NCBI GenBank assembly: GCA_900767595.1
Contig: CAAFZS010000063.1
Location: 1 to 7,375, forward strand
DNA: 7,375 nt
Reading direction: 5' to 3'
DNA from: Bacteroidales bacterium
Lineage (GTDB): Bacteria > Bacteroidota > Bacteroidia > Bacteroidales > Paludibacteraceae
Below are positions 1-7,343 of this stretch, piece after piece. Position 1 is the stretch's first letter. Each line of letters begins with the position of its first letter. The notes under the pieces were generated by a model. It made no database searches. It had not been told where the DNA came from and saw only the letters and a program-made list of their open reading frames with translations. Made by a program: the position numbers and the translations under genes.

Positions 1-198
1 AATTCTTACTTTCGGATAAACACCATCATGTGCAAAAATTATCAAACTATATACATTTGCTTCACAGTCAACAATAACATCTTGATCAATCTGTACCGGA
101 TGGGATGCGGTTGGTAATTTACCATGCTCATAACCTGAATAGTTCCAGTTTTTTGAATCCGACCAATATTTAGTTTCGTTGTGGTTATCAAATTTCAT
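1..198 (-). other. Start of a W...NW...GKLPT C-terminal region, truncated
   Basis: The final 66 residues in the window (2382-2447) contain KYWSDSKNW, then GYEHGKLPTASHPVQID, then DVIVDCEANVYSLII. In Bacteroidetes exported proteins a W-x-x-x-x-N-W ... G-x-L-P-x...(V/I)x-I segment, followed by 'V......v.sl.i' strands, often begins a beta-roll or beta-helix near the C-terminus. Whether a type IX secretion sorting domain or another anchor follows cannot be seen, because the window ends in mid-strand. Confidence 0.6.
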
Positions 199-3100
199 CG
201 TTCCAAGCATATCCACATCCAATTTAACATCCACGGTCACTTTCTCTCCTAAGGATGTTGTGAATGTAATTTGCTCTTCATATTTATGCGGATCTTCCCA
301 CGAACCACTTAACTGATATACATAATAGCCATAATCACCACAATCATTAACTGCCTCCGTACATGCCTGTTCTGCAGCACCATTCTTACTTACACGAATG
401 GGTTTGAGTGTTAAATTAGCACCCGTATTATTCGTAATGGAAGCCACAACCGGTGGTATATCAGAGAAAGATACTTTTATCTCTTTTACATAATCTTGGT
501 TGATACTTACTTTTTCATCAATCGTTGCAGATTCGGTTCTTAAGTAAGAAGCTTGAGTTACATATACTTCGGAAATATATCGATAATCGTTCTCAATATC
601 GGCATCTGTAGCAAAACGCACTTTACGATAACTCTCGTTTATATCATATGGATATCCTTTTGCATCCGTATGATTTAGATTAAATCTCCCTATTTCTGTC
701 CAAGCTTTGTTCACCTCATCATATCCGGAGACGATGACGTTAGCATCTAACGTTGCCCATGAAAACTTATGCGCGTTAAAGGATAATTTTGCTCCGGGTT
801 TATCATACGAATATTCGAAACCGGATTTACTACCAATTGTTTTTTCATCAGGTTTTTCTAAGACAAAACTCTCACATTTTGCTCCAAACTTACGCACCTT
901 CACCGTCTTTTCCAAAGAGAATGCCTCATATTCGCTAGTCTGAGCCACGATTGCCGTAATCGTTGTTTCACCTTCTCCGATTAGATGCAATTTACCATCC
1001 TTGATTTCGGCAACACTTTGATCCGTTGGAACCGAATAAGATATAGAACATCCACTTGGAACGTTTTCTTTCAAACCATCCATTGCAACCGCATTAAACA
1101 CCTCCGAATATGCATCTATTGTACCTTCCGGAGTGGTTACGTAATGCACAAATGATTGATCCCATTTAATTGATTGCGGCCGCCTATCAATAGTGAAGGT
1201 TACCTCGCTTTGACAAGGAGCAATATTAAAATCTCCTTGAGTACGAGCAACAATATTAACAGTCCCTGCACTTATTGCTGATAATTTTGTTCCGTTCTCA
1301 ACCTTAACAATCGTTTCATCTTTACTTTCATACGTTACTGCTAAACCACTTTTTGCAACAGCAACATTACTTGGGATTTGGTCTTTGGCATAGAAACGCA
1401 ATTCTTTCCCCTCATTCCAAGTAATCTCATCAACAAGAGACCATCTGGCATAAAGAGTTAGACCCTCCGTCTTTGTCCACGGATCTGATATTAAGCACTT
1501 GCCGAGCCCATCATAATACTGCGTTCCCTTTCCTTGTTTTTCTGTATAGTAACCGGCAAAACCGTATCCTTCTCTACTCGGGATATTATTGTCATTCAAG
1601 GTTGGCAGTTTTGCTCCGTAAGTAAGCATTACAGAGGATTGAGTTACCGAACCGCCATCGGGATCTAAGGTTAATTGATAGGTTTGTGTAGCCCAGTGAG
1701 CCGTTAATTCAATGGTTGCCCCATCTTCTCCCAAGTCGGTTATCATTTGTCCGGCAATCATACGAGTAGTGCCATCCGGCAGATACCATCCTTCGAAATT
1801 ATGTCCAACCCTAACAGTGACGGGCAATGCGGGACAAGCGGTATTTATTGTTACTTCAACTGACTCAGATACGGCAGAACCGCCATTGGCATTAAAGGTA
1901 AACGTATAATGCTTTGGTGTAAAGACGGCATAGCGTGTTATATTTGTAACCTCTTCAGGGTCGGAAGAGGCTTCAGTTATGGCAATATTCCATCCTTCAA
2001 CATTGGAACCACTGATAATATTACTACCATCTTGATTAGCACTCCATCCCTTAAATATATATCCATTATCTTGCTTAGCATAGAACCAATATTGGTGATC
2101 TTCGAATGGAGCCGCCAATGTTTCCGTATGTGATTCGCTTGCCCAATTAGGATTAGCTGATGGCGTTCCGCTTTGAACAAACACTTGTCCACTACCTCCT
2201 GTAGCCACCAACGCATTCGTTTTTGTGTAATACAACTTTGTCCAATGAGCATAGAGCGTTTTGGTATAGGTTTGCTCTACTAATGTACTGGAGATCTCCG
2301 TTTCATAGGTCAGATTCGTTGATACGGGAGAACCGTTGCATTGGTCGTTATCAAACCATCCATCAAAACGATAACCTTTATTCGTTGTTGCCGTATAAGT
2401 AGCATGCGTGGTAGCCGGTTCTGTTGTTAAATAATCCTTGATTATAGAAGCATCTGTTACCGATGCGGTAGCTGTACCTCCATGAGTAGAGGAAGACGCA
2501 CTCTTGTCAATGGTTATTCTTTCTGCTTGTGCAGCCAAATAATAAATAGGATTAACCTTGACAGTAAACGTTCCTTGTGCAGCTTCATATTGCTCAGTAG
2601 CGGCTTGCGAAATGGTAAACGTTACCGATTTATTAGATGAGCCTTCTTCGGCAGCAAAAGTAATCTGATTACCATTGATAGTGGGGGTTATTCCATTTGT
2701 TTTCCCGGATGGAGTAATTGTTAACACACCATTGGACGTTACTTGAACATCCATCGTCACAGAAGCTTTACAATTGACTTTCGTTTCGGTCGTTGTTTGC
2801 CCATTAACCTTAAAGGATATTGTATTTGTATTCTTGTTAACAGTGATGGTAAACGTTTTCGAATCCGGTGCTTGATAATAATCCGTTGCATCAGCGGAAG
2901 CGGTAATGGTATATGTTCCCGCTTTGGTAGCATAGAATTTCTTATCATCCGTTATTACTGCTCCTTCGGTCGCGCAAGCATAATTGATAGCAGATAATTG
3001 AGCTGCGTGACCATGAGTATCGCTATTAGCCGTCCAAGAAACAATACAACTGACGAGGTCTATCTTTGGAGTCTTCGTATCATCTATGAAGACGCTGATA

Positions 3101-6100
3101 GTGTTCGGGTAATCCTTAACTACCAAGGTCGCAGGAGCCTTAGTAACCGTAACAACGGCTTTCCCTGCCACAGGGTTATAATAATTAGCCTCTGTTTCAG
3201 ATGGGGTAAAGGTGACATCATATTCGTGATTCCCGGCCGTTTCATAAATAGCTTGAGATGTTAGACCAAACGAACCGGATACTGTTTTTTGAGTTCCCCG
3301 GAAAGTTGCCGAAACTTCACCTCCTGTGAGCAAGGCAGAGGTTAACGTCTCTCCATATTGGATTGTTGCTGTTGGTTTGGTAACAATCGTCGGATTCACT
3401 TTGGAGACCTTAATATTATTGATTGTAGTGGAGACGGCGTTCCATTTTTTGTCGCCGGGTTGTGCAATAGTGATACTCAAATTATCGCAACTCTTGTTAA
3501 ACGTCATTTGGTTACCATTAAACGTTACCACATCACTTGGAGTTGCTGTAATATTAAAATCCGTCAAACCGGAAGATGCGCTCACTTCCATATTTACCAC
3601 ATCCGTTGCTTGATAGTCGGTTCCGATATTGTGAGTTAATGTTTGAGATTGTTTAACTACCGAAGCAGAAAGAGTTACCTTTGCTATTGTCTCCCCGGAA
3701 ATCAAATCGGCCAATATCAAGTCAACACTTTCCTCTATCGGTTCATCCGGTGCTGTATAAGAAACGGTTATCGTCTCGTTAGTACAGATACCGCACTCAC
3801 CAATAGAAGTGGGTGAGATAGTGAAACGGCTATTCGCACAAGACAAAGTTAATCGTCTATTGGAGTTATCTACCGTAAACGTTTGTGAGGGAGGTGTAGA
3901 ACCCGGACTGGTAGCGAACTGAATGGACGACGTAGACAGATTAGTATGGGTCTCATAAGTACACTTCACCCATTCACACGTATGTCCCAATTCTGCATTA
4001 CTTCCAACACGTATCTTGGTGGCTTTATAATTTACTTTATCCGAACCTATCACAGTGGACGAACTTGGGTAATCCGTACTAAGTGCTCCTTCATAGATTC
4101 TATCCCATTTATTATCCACCCATTGATCAATATAAAAATTCTGAGACACTAACCAACTGTCTTTTTTAGCTCTAAAAGAAATCGAGGATGGTATTTCAAC
4201 CGGAAATTCTCGAGAAGAATTTTGATAGGTTTCTTGACCGGCTATCGTTCCTTCCGTATGACAAGGTTTGGTTGGGTCGATTACGCGGACAACATTGTTA
4301 TAGGGAGTAGCCGCAGCCCAATCGTCATTCCCTTCTTGATAGGCAGTCACGATAGCTTCGCCTTCGCCCACAATAGTTAATGTAGAGCCGGAAACACTTA
4401 CGACATTAGGATCCGAAGACTCATATGTACAAGTTAATCCGGAGGAAGCTGAAGCGGTTAATGTAACCGTTTCTCCTTCCAAGCGCAAACCGGTTAAGTT
4501 CTGGTCCCAAGTGATGGTTTGGATTTGCTTACTGGTAACTGTCACTTTTTTGGTAAAATCTTTGTCGGTAAAGGTCTCATCTCCGGTTATGTGGGCAGTA
4601 ATGGTAGCTTCTCCTGCTTCAATAGCCTTTAATACACCATCTTCAAATTGGATAACCTCTTCATTCTCAGAACTGAATGTAATAGCCAAGTCGTTAGCAT
4701 TGGTAGCAATCTCCTCGGGGGTTAATTCAGAACCCAGCTCTATTTGGTCGGCTATGACCCAAGTAATAGATGGCGTTTGTTTGGCTGTAGATGCTTTCAA
4801 AGACACTTCCGCGGTATTACCCAACTCGTCTTGAATGGTTAGTTTGGCACCTGAAGCAGTATGAACTTGATTGGTTGAATAGGAAACCGTTATGTTTTCA
4901 TATGTTCCCGTCTTTTCTCCACCGATGGAAGTGATGGATGTAGGTTCAACTGTGAAATGAGCATCGTTGGTGGTCAACGTGATATTGTGTCCCACATTGG
5001 CATAGGACAGACTGAGTTGTTTAGGCTCACACGGCACATTCATTTGGTTCTCACCAAAGTCGAGTTCGCTCACAGAAGGAGAGAAAGTTTTGAGCTCGGT
5101 AACGGTGATATTGCGATAATCACCAGCAAAGTTTCCGGAATAACAGAACTTAAGGTATCGTGATTCCTTGTTTAAGTCTTTGGTATAAGTAGAAGACCAA
5201 TCGCTAGAATTTCTGGTCTCGCTCCAAACATCGCTCCAAGATTCACCATCAGAACTCTGTTGTATATACCAATCCGCGCCAGATGCACTATTGGTGTTTG
5301 TGCTAATTTCAAAAGATAGTTGATACGGAATCCCATTGAACTTTAGGATTATATATTTGTCATCCCAATTATAAGCAGGTGCTCCTGTTATTGAGGTACT
5401 TGAACCTCCTAAACGTACATATCCATTGCTTTGCCAACTACAATCCCCTTCTTTAATTGTGGTAATATTCCCATCATTAAACATTGTCTCGTTATATGTG
5501 AACGGAACATGATTGGCAGCATTACTTGGTGTAATGGTCTTGCTCTCTGTAAAAGGAGCAAAATAATAGGTCTCCACTTGAGAAACGGTCAGTGTTGTGG
5601 AGGCATTCTTAGTTAGAGTTACTAAATCTAAATATTGCTTATCATTAGACTTTTGAAGATTAGCAACGAGAGGGTCAGACGAATATAGAACTAATGATGT
5701 ATTATCAACATTAGCAATAGTCACATAATGAGAATAGGTGTTATTGTGATATAAGGATGGAGTTCCCCAAGTTAAAGATGGGGTATGTTTTTTGATAGTC
5801 AAACTATACGTTGCACTTCCTGCCACACTGCTCGTACCGGCATCTTGTATCAGTTTGAGGTTCACCGTTCCCGCCTGTCCAAGAGATAGGGTGGTTCCGC
5901 TGATGGCAGGTGCAGTAGCACCCTCGTTATTCGAACCGCTGGGAGTAAAACCTGTTATCTCATAGTGTTTCGTTCCGTTACTCGAACTTTTCCACAATGT
6001 ATTCAAGTCAATCGCAGTAGCTCCCACTAAATAGGAGGCAGCAAACGTATTGGTATAAACAGGAGTTAATTGCACATTCGCCGTCACCTGACAAGATGCA

Positions 6101-7343
6101 CTCGCTCCATCCTTTGCGGTTAAAGTAACACTTGACTGGTGATTACCTCTAGTGGTTGTGTTTTCGGTAGCCGTAAAGGAAACGACTACTGTAACTTGAT
6201 TATTGGCATAATTCCAACTATCCAGCGTCCAACCGGCATCACCCGATAAAGTGGGGGTGTTAAAGTCGTTATTCCCATTGGTCACATTAGCAACAGGGAA
6301 GACGAGAGTCGCCTTTTGTGTTTGTGTTTGTGCAGTAAAATTAACGGTCTGATCAGCAGGGGCTGTTACCGTCACACCCGTCCATTGGGCATGAAGGGTG
6401 ATGTTTGCCGTCGGAGCATAGACAAATCCGGCATCGCCTATCTTGGTTCCACCTGTCTCTGCTGTCCACCATCCTGCAAAGGCATAACCTTCGCGAACCG
6501 GCAAGGGCAACGTAACTGTTCCTGCTGTCCAGTGAGCATATAAATTAACGGTACTATTATCTGTTTTGGTTAAATTGCTAACCGATTGCTTATCGTCGTA
6601 AACCTTCTCTCCGCTTTCAGAAGTTGCCCAACCGTCAAAAGTCGCATTTGCCACCATCGAAGCAGCAACACCTGTGCCTCCATGAGCAGACAAGGTTACA
6701 GTATATTTCTTCTCAAAGCCATTGGCGGTTAGGGCTTTCGTTTCGTCATAATTAAATGATTGATCGGCAGTACTACCTCCCGTATTACCATTACCATTAA
6801 ATTGAACCTTATAACTATTCGGTCTAAAATGTGCATAGAAATTAAACGGATATTGTTTTGCAAGTTCTTCCGAACTGGCTTCTGCATAAGCTGTAACGGA
6901 AGCCATATGAGTTTTACTCGAAGACTCCGGCGTTTTGGATGGATCATCAGCCGTCCAACCGGTAAACGTATAACCGGATTCATCATCTTTTGCAAAGAAA
7001 TAGTAGGTGTGCGTCAATCCGGCATTAGGTCCTCCATAATCTTCATCGTTCCAACTTGGGACATTAGAAATATCTGTGATACCACCTGATGACACATATA
7101 ACTTGCCCTTTCCTTTTGCTTGTTCCGGCGTCACGTAGGCTTTCACATAAGAGTATCGGGCACTCCAATGGGCATATAATGTTTGGGCGGTGGTTATCTT
7201 AACTATTGTCTCGCTGGTTATTTGCGTTCCTCCTTCTTTTTTAGTGAACCAACCTATAAGAGATTTCTCCGGATCAACAGGAGAAGGTAATGTTCCGTAT
7301 TTGCCATCATAAGTAACAATTATAGGGTCAGGTGTAGTACAAT
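1..7343 (-). CDS. Giant multidomain surface/secreted protein, partial at both ends
   Basis: One frame stays open for 2,447 codons (codon starts at 7341, 7338 and so on down to 3), with no start or stop in the window. Residue numbers here count from the codon at 7341-7339. The translation is low in charged clusters, rich in Thr, Ser, Asn, Gly, Ala and Val, and made almost entirely of beta-type modules: InlB-type repeats ending in LYAHW or similar, Big_2-like Ig domains, an MBG-like domain, Hydin-like Ig domains and discoidin-like sandwiches. This mix is typical of very large Bacteroidales exported proteins. The expected signal peptide would lie beyond 7343, and a C-terminal anchor or type IX sorting domain below position 1; neither can be checked. 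I see no enzyme motif, membrane segment or coiled coil. An adhesin or matrix-binding role is inference from architecture. The product's full length is unknown but exceeds 2,447 residues. That it is coding is nearly certain; its function is not. Confidence 0.95.
205..537 (-). repeat. Hydin-like Ig domain 3, paired with sandwich 3
   Basis: Residues about 2269-2379. It contains TIDEKVSINQDYVKEIKVSF, SITNNTGANLTLKPIRVS, CTEAVNDCGDYGYYVYQL and a closing EQITFTTSLGEKVTVDVKL. The DCGDYG segment corresponds in position to the CGIC motif of Ig domain 2. It is the last Ig-type unit before the C-terminal region. Confidence 0.65.
538..888 (-). repeat. Discoidin-like beta-sandwich, copy 3
   Basis: Residues 2152-2268. 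Segments: CESFVLEKPDEKTIGSKSG, FEYSYDKPGAKLSFNAHK, ATLDANVIVSGYDEVNKAW and the closing YRKVRFATDADIENDYRY with ISEVYVTQASYL. The YRKVRF...DYRYISEVYVT end matches SRYLKF...DYRNITVTEL of copy 1 in spacing and pattern. The next domain is again a Hydin-like Ig unit. Confidence 0.63.
889..1440 (-). repeat. Big_2-like Ig pair, second occurrence
   Basis: Residues 1968-2052 and 2053-2151. The first reads DEITWNEGKELRFYAKDQ, YESKDETIVKVENGTKL and AGTVNIVARTQGDFNIAP. The second reads PQSIKWDQ, YSVPTDQSVAEIKDGKL and GEGETTITAIVAQTSEY, ending KTVKVRKF. As with the pair at 4276-4785, two ITW/IKW-starting Ig domains sit directly upstream of a discoidin-like sandwich, supporting duplication of the whole block. 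Confidence 0.85.
1441..1911 (-). repeat. InlB-type repeats 5 and 6 in tandem
   Basis: Repeat 5 (1693-1911, residues 1811-1883) reads YTFTFNANGGSAVSES, then CPALPVTVRVGHNFEGWYLP and ends IELTAHW. Repeat 6 (1441-1692, residues 1884-1967) reads YQLTLDPDGGSVTQSS, then GAKLPTL, REGYGFAGYYTEKQGKGTQY and ends LTLYARW. Both have the full family order: a leading strand ending in NGG or DGG, an LP turn, a GY/GHNF.GWY core and a closing strand with W. In repeat 6 the core tryptophan is replaced by tyrosine (FAGYYT). Confidence 0.9.
1912..2241 (-). repeat. 'YVS..FAK..GY.F.GW' module, copy 2
   Basis: Residues 1701-1810 (110 residues against 113 in copy 1 at 6817-7155). Landmarks: LYYTKTNALVATGGSG, QVFVQSGTPSANPNW, HQYWFYAKQDNGYIFKGW and a closing TRYAVFTPKHYTFTF. 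In both copies a Gly-rich turn precedes a YV.S/FVQS strand, then P.W, then H.Y.F.AK.D.GY.F.GW. Both copies follow an LYAHW-ending InlB repeat and precede an InlB repeat. Function unknown. Confidence 0.7.
2242..2547 (-). repeat. InlB-type repeat 4, divergent
   Basis: Residues 1599-1700. It starts ITIDKSASSSTHGGTATA, passes through ATYTATTNKGYRFDGWFDND and closes TKTLYAHWTKLYY. The THGGTA motif matches the SAHGGTG motif of the long repeat 2. The GYRFDGWF core and LYAHW end place it in the InlB-type family. It leads directly into copy 2 of the 'YVS' module, just as repeat 1 leads into copy 1. Confidence 0.75.
2548..3129 (-). repeat. Two further Ig-like domains
   Basis: Residues about 1405-1598. 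The first (about 2830-3129) starts TLVVKDYPNTISVFIDDTK, has FYATKAGTYTITASADATDY and ends KTFTITVNKNTN. The second (about 2548-2829) starts TISFKVNGQTTTETKVNC, has GVLTITPSGKTNGITPTI and GNQITFAAEEGSSNK, and ends GTFTVKVNPIYY. Both share the 'aG.yTitA.a..t..Y.a....f.i.V.k' ending of cadherin- and Big-like bacterial Ig units. Family-level assignment is uncertain. Confidence 0.6.
3130..3393 (-). repeat. MBG-like Ig domain
   Basis: Residues 1317-1404. Landmarks: ATIQYGETLTSALLTGGE, then KTVSGSF, a central AGNHEYDVTFTPSETEANYY and the closing GKAVVTVTKAPA. The 'YG.tLt.a.LtGG', 'VsGsF', 'aG...y.VtFtP.d..nY' and 'vtVtKa' order is that of MBG-type bacterial Ig domains, in which a closing K-A leads to the next unit. 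It is the only clear copy in the window. Confidence 0.85.
3394..3648 (-). repeat. Ig-like domain preceding the MBG-like domain
   Basis: Residues 1232-1316. It begins SQTLTHNIGTDYQATDVV, continues VSASSGLTDFNITATPSDVV and ends ITIAQPGDKKWNAVSTTI followed by KVSKVNP. The 'vsAsSGl..f.it..p.dvvt..gn..tf' core and the 'i.qpGd..w.a' close make it a close relative of the Big_2-like units elsewhere in the protein. The closing VSKVNP leads straight into the next domain. Confidence 0.68.
3649..3929 (-). repeat. Hydin-like Ig domain 2, paired with sandwich 2
   Basis: Residues 1138-1231. Segments are FATSPGSTPPSQTFTVDN, RRLTLSCANSRFTISP, IGECGICTNETITVSYTAP and TIAKVTLSASVVKQ. It follows the same strand order as the Ig domain at 4786-5091 (F-T-x-x-P-T-S-I, then ITVSY), but has cysteines in LSC and CGIC that could pair. 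Confidence 0.72.
3930..4263 (-). repeat. Discoidin-like beta-sandwich, copy 2
   Basis: Residues about 1027-1137. It includes FPVEIPSSISFRAKKDSW, NFYIDQWVDNKWDRIYEG and the closing pair ATKIRVGSNAELGHTCEW then VKCTYET. The last segment aligns in position and pattern with SRYLKFCYSGNFAGDYRN of copy 1 and YRKVRFATDADIENDYRY of copy 3. The C-E-W-V-K-C spacing puts two cysteines on adjacent strand ends, possibly a disulfide in the oxidising cell exterior. More diverged than copies 1 and 3. Confidence 0.58.
4276..4785 (-). repeat. Big_2-like Ig pair, first occurrence
   Basis: Two tandem domains, residues 853-939 and 940-1022. The first reads TPSITWVIADQIELGSEL, then FSSENEEVIQFEDGVL and AGEATITAHITGDETF. 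The second reads QTITWDQNLTGLRLEGE, then VTLTASASSG, YESSDPNVVSVSGSTL, and VGEGEAIVTAYQEGNDDW. The (Q)(T/S)ITW start, the 'yeSsdp.Vv.v.g' core and the 'GEa.iTA.q.G' close are diagnostic of Big_2-like bacterial Ig domains. The pair ends at DPTKPC, immediately before sandwich 2. Confidence 0.85.
4786..5091 (-). repeat. Hydin-like Ig domain 1, paired with sandwich 1
   Basis: Residues about 751-852. It opens SVSELDFGENQ, has QLSLSYANVGHNITLTT, then HFTVEPTSI, then TGTYENITVSYSTNQ and ends VSLKAS. The order 'LdFG...l.vsY.N....l......F.v.p.si....G....itVsy' is that of Hydin/ASPM-type Ig domains in Bacteroidetes. The equivalent domain at 3649-3929 carries a CGIC motif where this one has GGEKTG, so that possible disulfide is absent here. 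Confidence 0.72.
5092..5500 (-). repeat. Discoidin-like beta-sandwich, copy 1
   Basis: Residues about 615-750. The pattern is YVRLGGSSTSI, then YIILKFNGIPYQLSFEI, then ADWYIQQSSDGESW, then SRYLKFCYSGNFAGDYRN and ITVTEL. Strands resembling ligand-binding F5/8-type or carbohydrate-binding sandwiches (W-Y-I-Q-x-S-x-D-G-x-x-W, then R-Y-L-K-F) are evident. Many Bacteroides surface proteins carry this 'y.kF.y.GnfaG...nI.vtE' ending. It is followed directly by an Ig-like domain, as are copies 2 and 3. Ligand unknown; calling it discoidin-like is inference from the motif. Confidence 0.65.
5501..6381 (-). repeat. Three Ig-like segments of low similarity
   Basis: Residues about 321-614. Segment one (about 6064-6381) starts VTVTAPADQTVNFTAQTQ and ends SVTLTAKDG...CQVTANVQL, alternating strands typical of Hydin-like Ig folds. 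Segment two (about 5788-6063) begins YTNTFAASYLVGATAIDL and ends with GSATYSLTIKK. Segment three (about 5501-5787) starts HTPSLTWG, has VLYSSDPLVANLQ (the 'ysSsdp.Va.v' core of Big_2-like domains) and ends near YYFAPFTESKTITPS. Domain borders are approximate and the fold assignments rest on strand pattern only. Confidence 0.55.
6382..6528 (-). repeat. InlB-type repeat 3, short form
   Basis: Residues 272-320, about 49 residues. It lacks a leading Asn/Gly-rich strand and begins at once with VTLPLPVREGYAFAGWWT, then GGTKIGDAGF, and closes NITLHAQW. The L-P..REGY.F.GWWT core is the strongest family signature in the window. It follows repeat 2 head to tail. Confidence 0.87.
6529..6816 (-). repeat. 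InlB-type repeat 2, long form with an inserted strand pair
   Basis: Residues 176-271. It opens with YKVQFNGNGNTGGSTADQ, continues SFNYDETKALTAN, has the core TFDGWATSESGEKVYDDKQ and closes with VNLYAHWT. In the common version of this repeat the TAN segment is followed within a few residues by G-Y-x-F-x-GW. Here an extra stretch containing YTVTLSAHGGTG lies between them (roughly 6655-6714). The repeat runs directly into the next one with no linker. Confidence 0.85.
6817..7155 (-). repeat. 'YVS..FAK..GY.F.GW' module, copy 1
   Basis: Residues 63-175. Landmarks in order: YSYVKAYVTPEQAKGKGKLY, YVSSGG, PSWNDE, a HTYYFFAKDD strand, SGYTFTGW and a closing FNFYAHFRPN. The same order appears in copy 2 at 1912-2241. 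I know similar 'gkvYVs...H.Y.f.A....GY.F.GW' segments from Bacteroidales surface proteins, where they sit between InlB-type repeats, but I cannot name a domain entry. The ending resembles the closing strand of an InlB repeat (FYAHF for LYAHW), so it may be an elaborated member of that fold. Function unknown. Confidence 0.7.
7165..7335 (-). repeat. InlB/Listeria-Bacteroides-type repeat 1 (truncated N-terminally)
   Basis: Residues about 3-59 read IIVTYDGKYGTLPSP, then LIGWFTKKEGGTQI and finally TLYAHW. This is the classic order of the family: beta strand with a G-T-L-P turn, a GW(F/Y)T core, then a closing LYAHW strand. These are small beta-grasp-like repeats found in internalin B and in many Bacteroidetes surface proteins. 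The usual leading strand is short here, so the contig break probably falls in or just before this repeat. Confidence 0.88.

Noticed and set aside
1..5. Window begins with AATTC, as an EcoRI-cut end would
   Set aside because: A five-base match is weak, there is no other sign of restriction cloning, and the opposite end is an Illumina adapter, which points to shotgun short-read assembly.
1176..1183. A NotI site (GCGGCCGC), suggesting a cloning junction or vector scar
   Set aside because: The bases encode RRPQ in frame at a normal junction between two Big_2-like domains (TIDRRPQSIKWDQ), and the frame and domain order continue on both sides.
1441..1692. Loss of the core Trp in InlB-type repeat 6 (FAGYYT) as a sign of decay
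   Set aside because: Tyrosine at this position is a conservative change, the rest of the repeat is intact and the frame is open, so there is no case for a degenerate domain.
1977..6995. Minus-strand ORFs at 1977-2252, 2757-2948 and 6729-6995
   Set aside because: Their starts are not in phase with the long frame (distance from 7341 is not a multiple of three), and their translations lack the domain patterns that the main frame shows across the same bases.
707..7089. Many short plus-strand ORFs (for example 707-943, 3326-3613, 4511-4834, 6760-7089)
   Set aside because: All lie antisense to the continuous minus-strand coding frame, have no recognisable domain and no convincing ribosome binding site. 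They are reverse-strand shadows of a long repeat-rich ORF.
1..7343. CRISPR array, tRNA/rRNA, riboswitch, promoter, terminator, insertion sequence or phage attachment site
   Set aside because: No regularly spaced DNA repeats, cloverleaf, hairpin-plus-T-run or inverted-repeat ends were seen. The repetition is at protein-domain level, with diverged DNA, inside one uninterrupted reading frame.
1..7343. A new multi-gene system (defence, biosynthetic or retroelement)
   Set aside because: There is only one gene, without catalytic motifs, and no neighbours to define a system. Any novelty here is in protein architecture.
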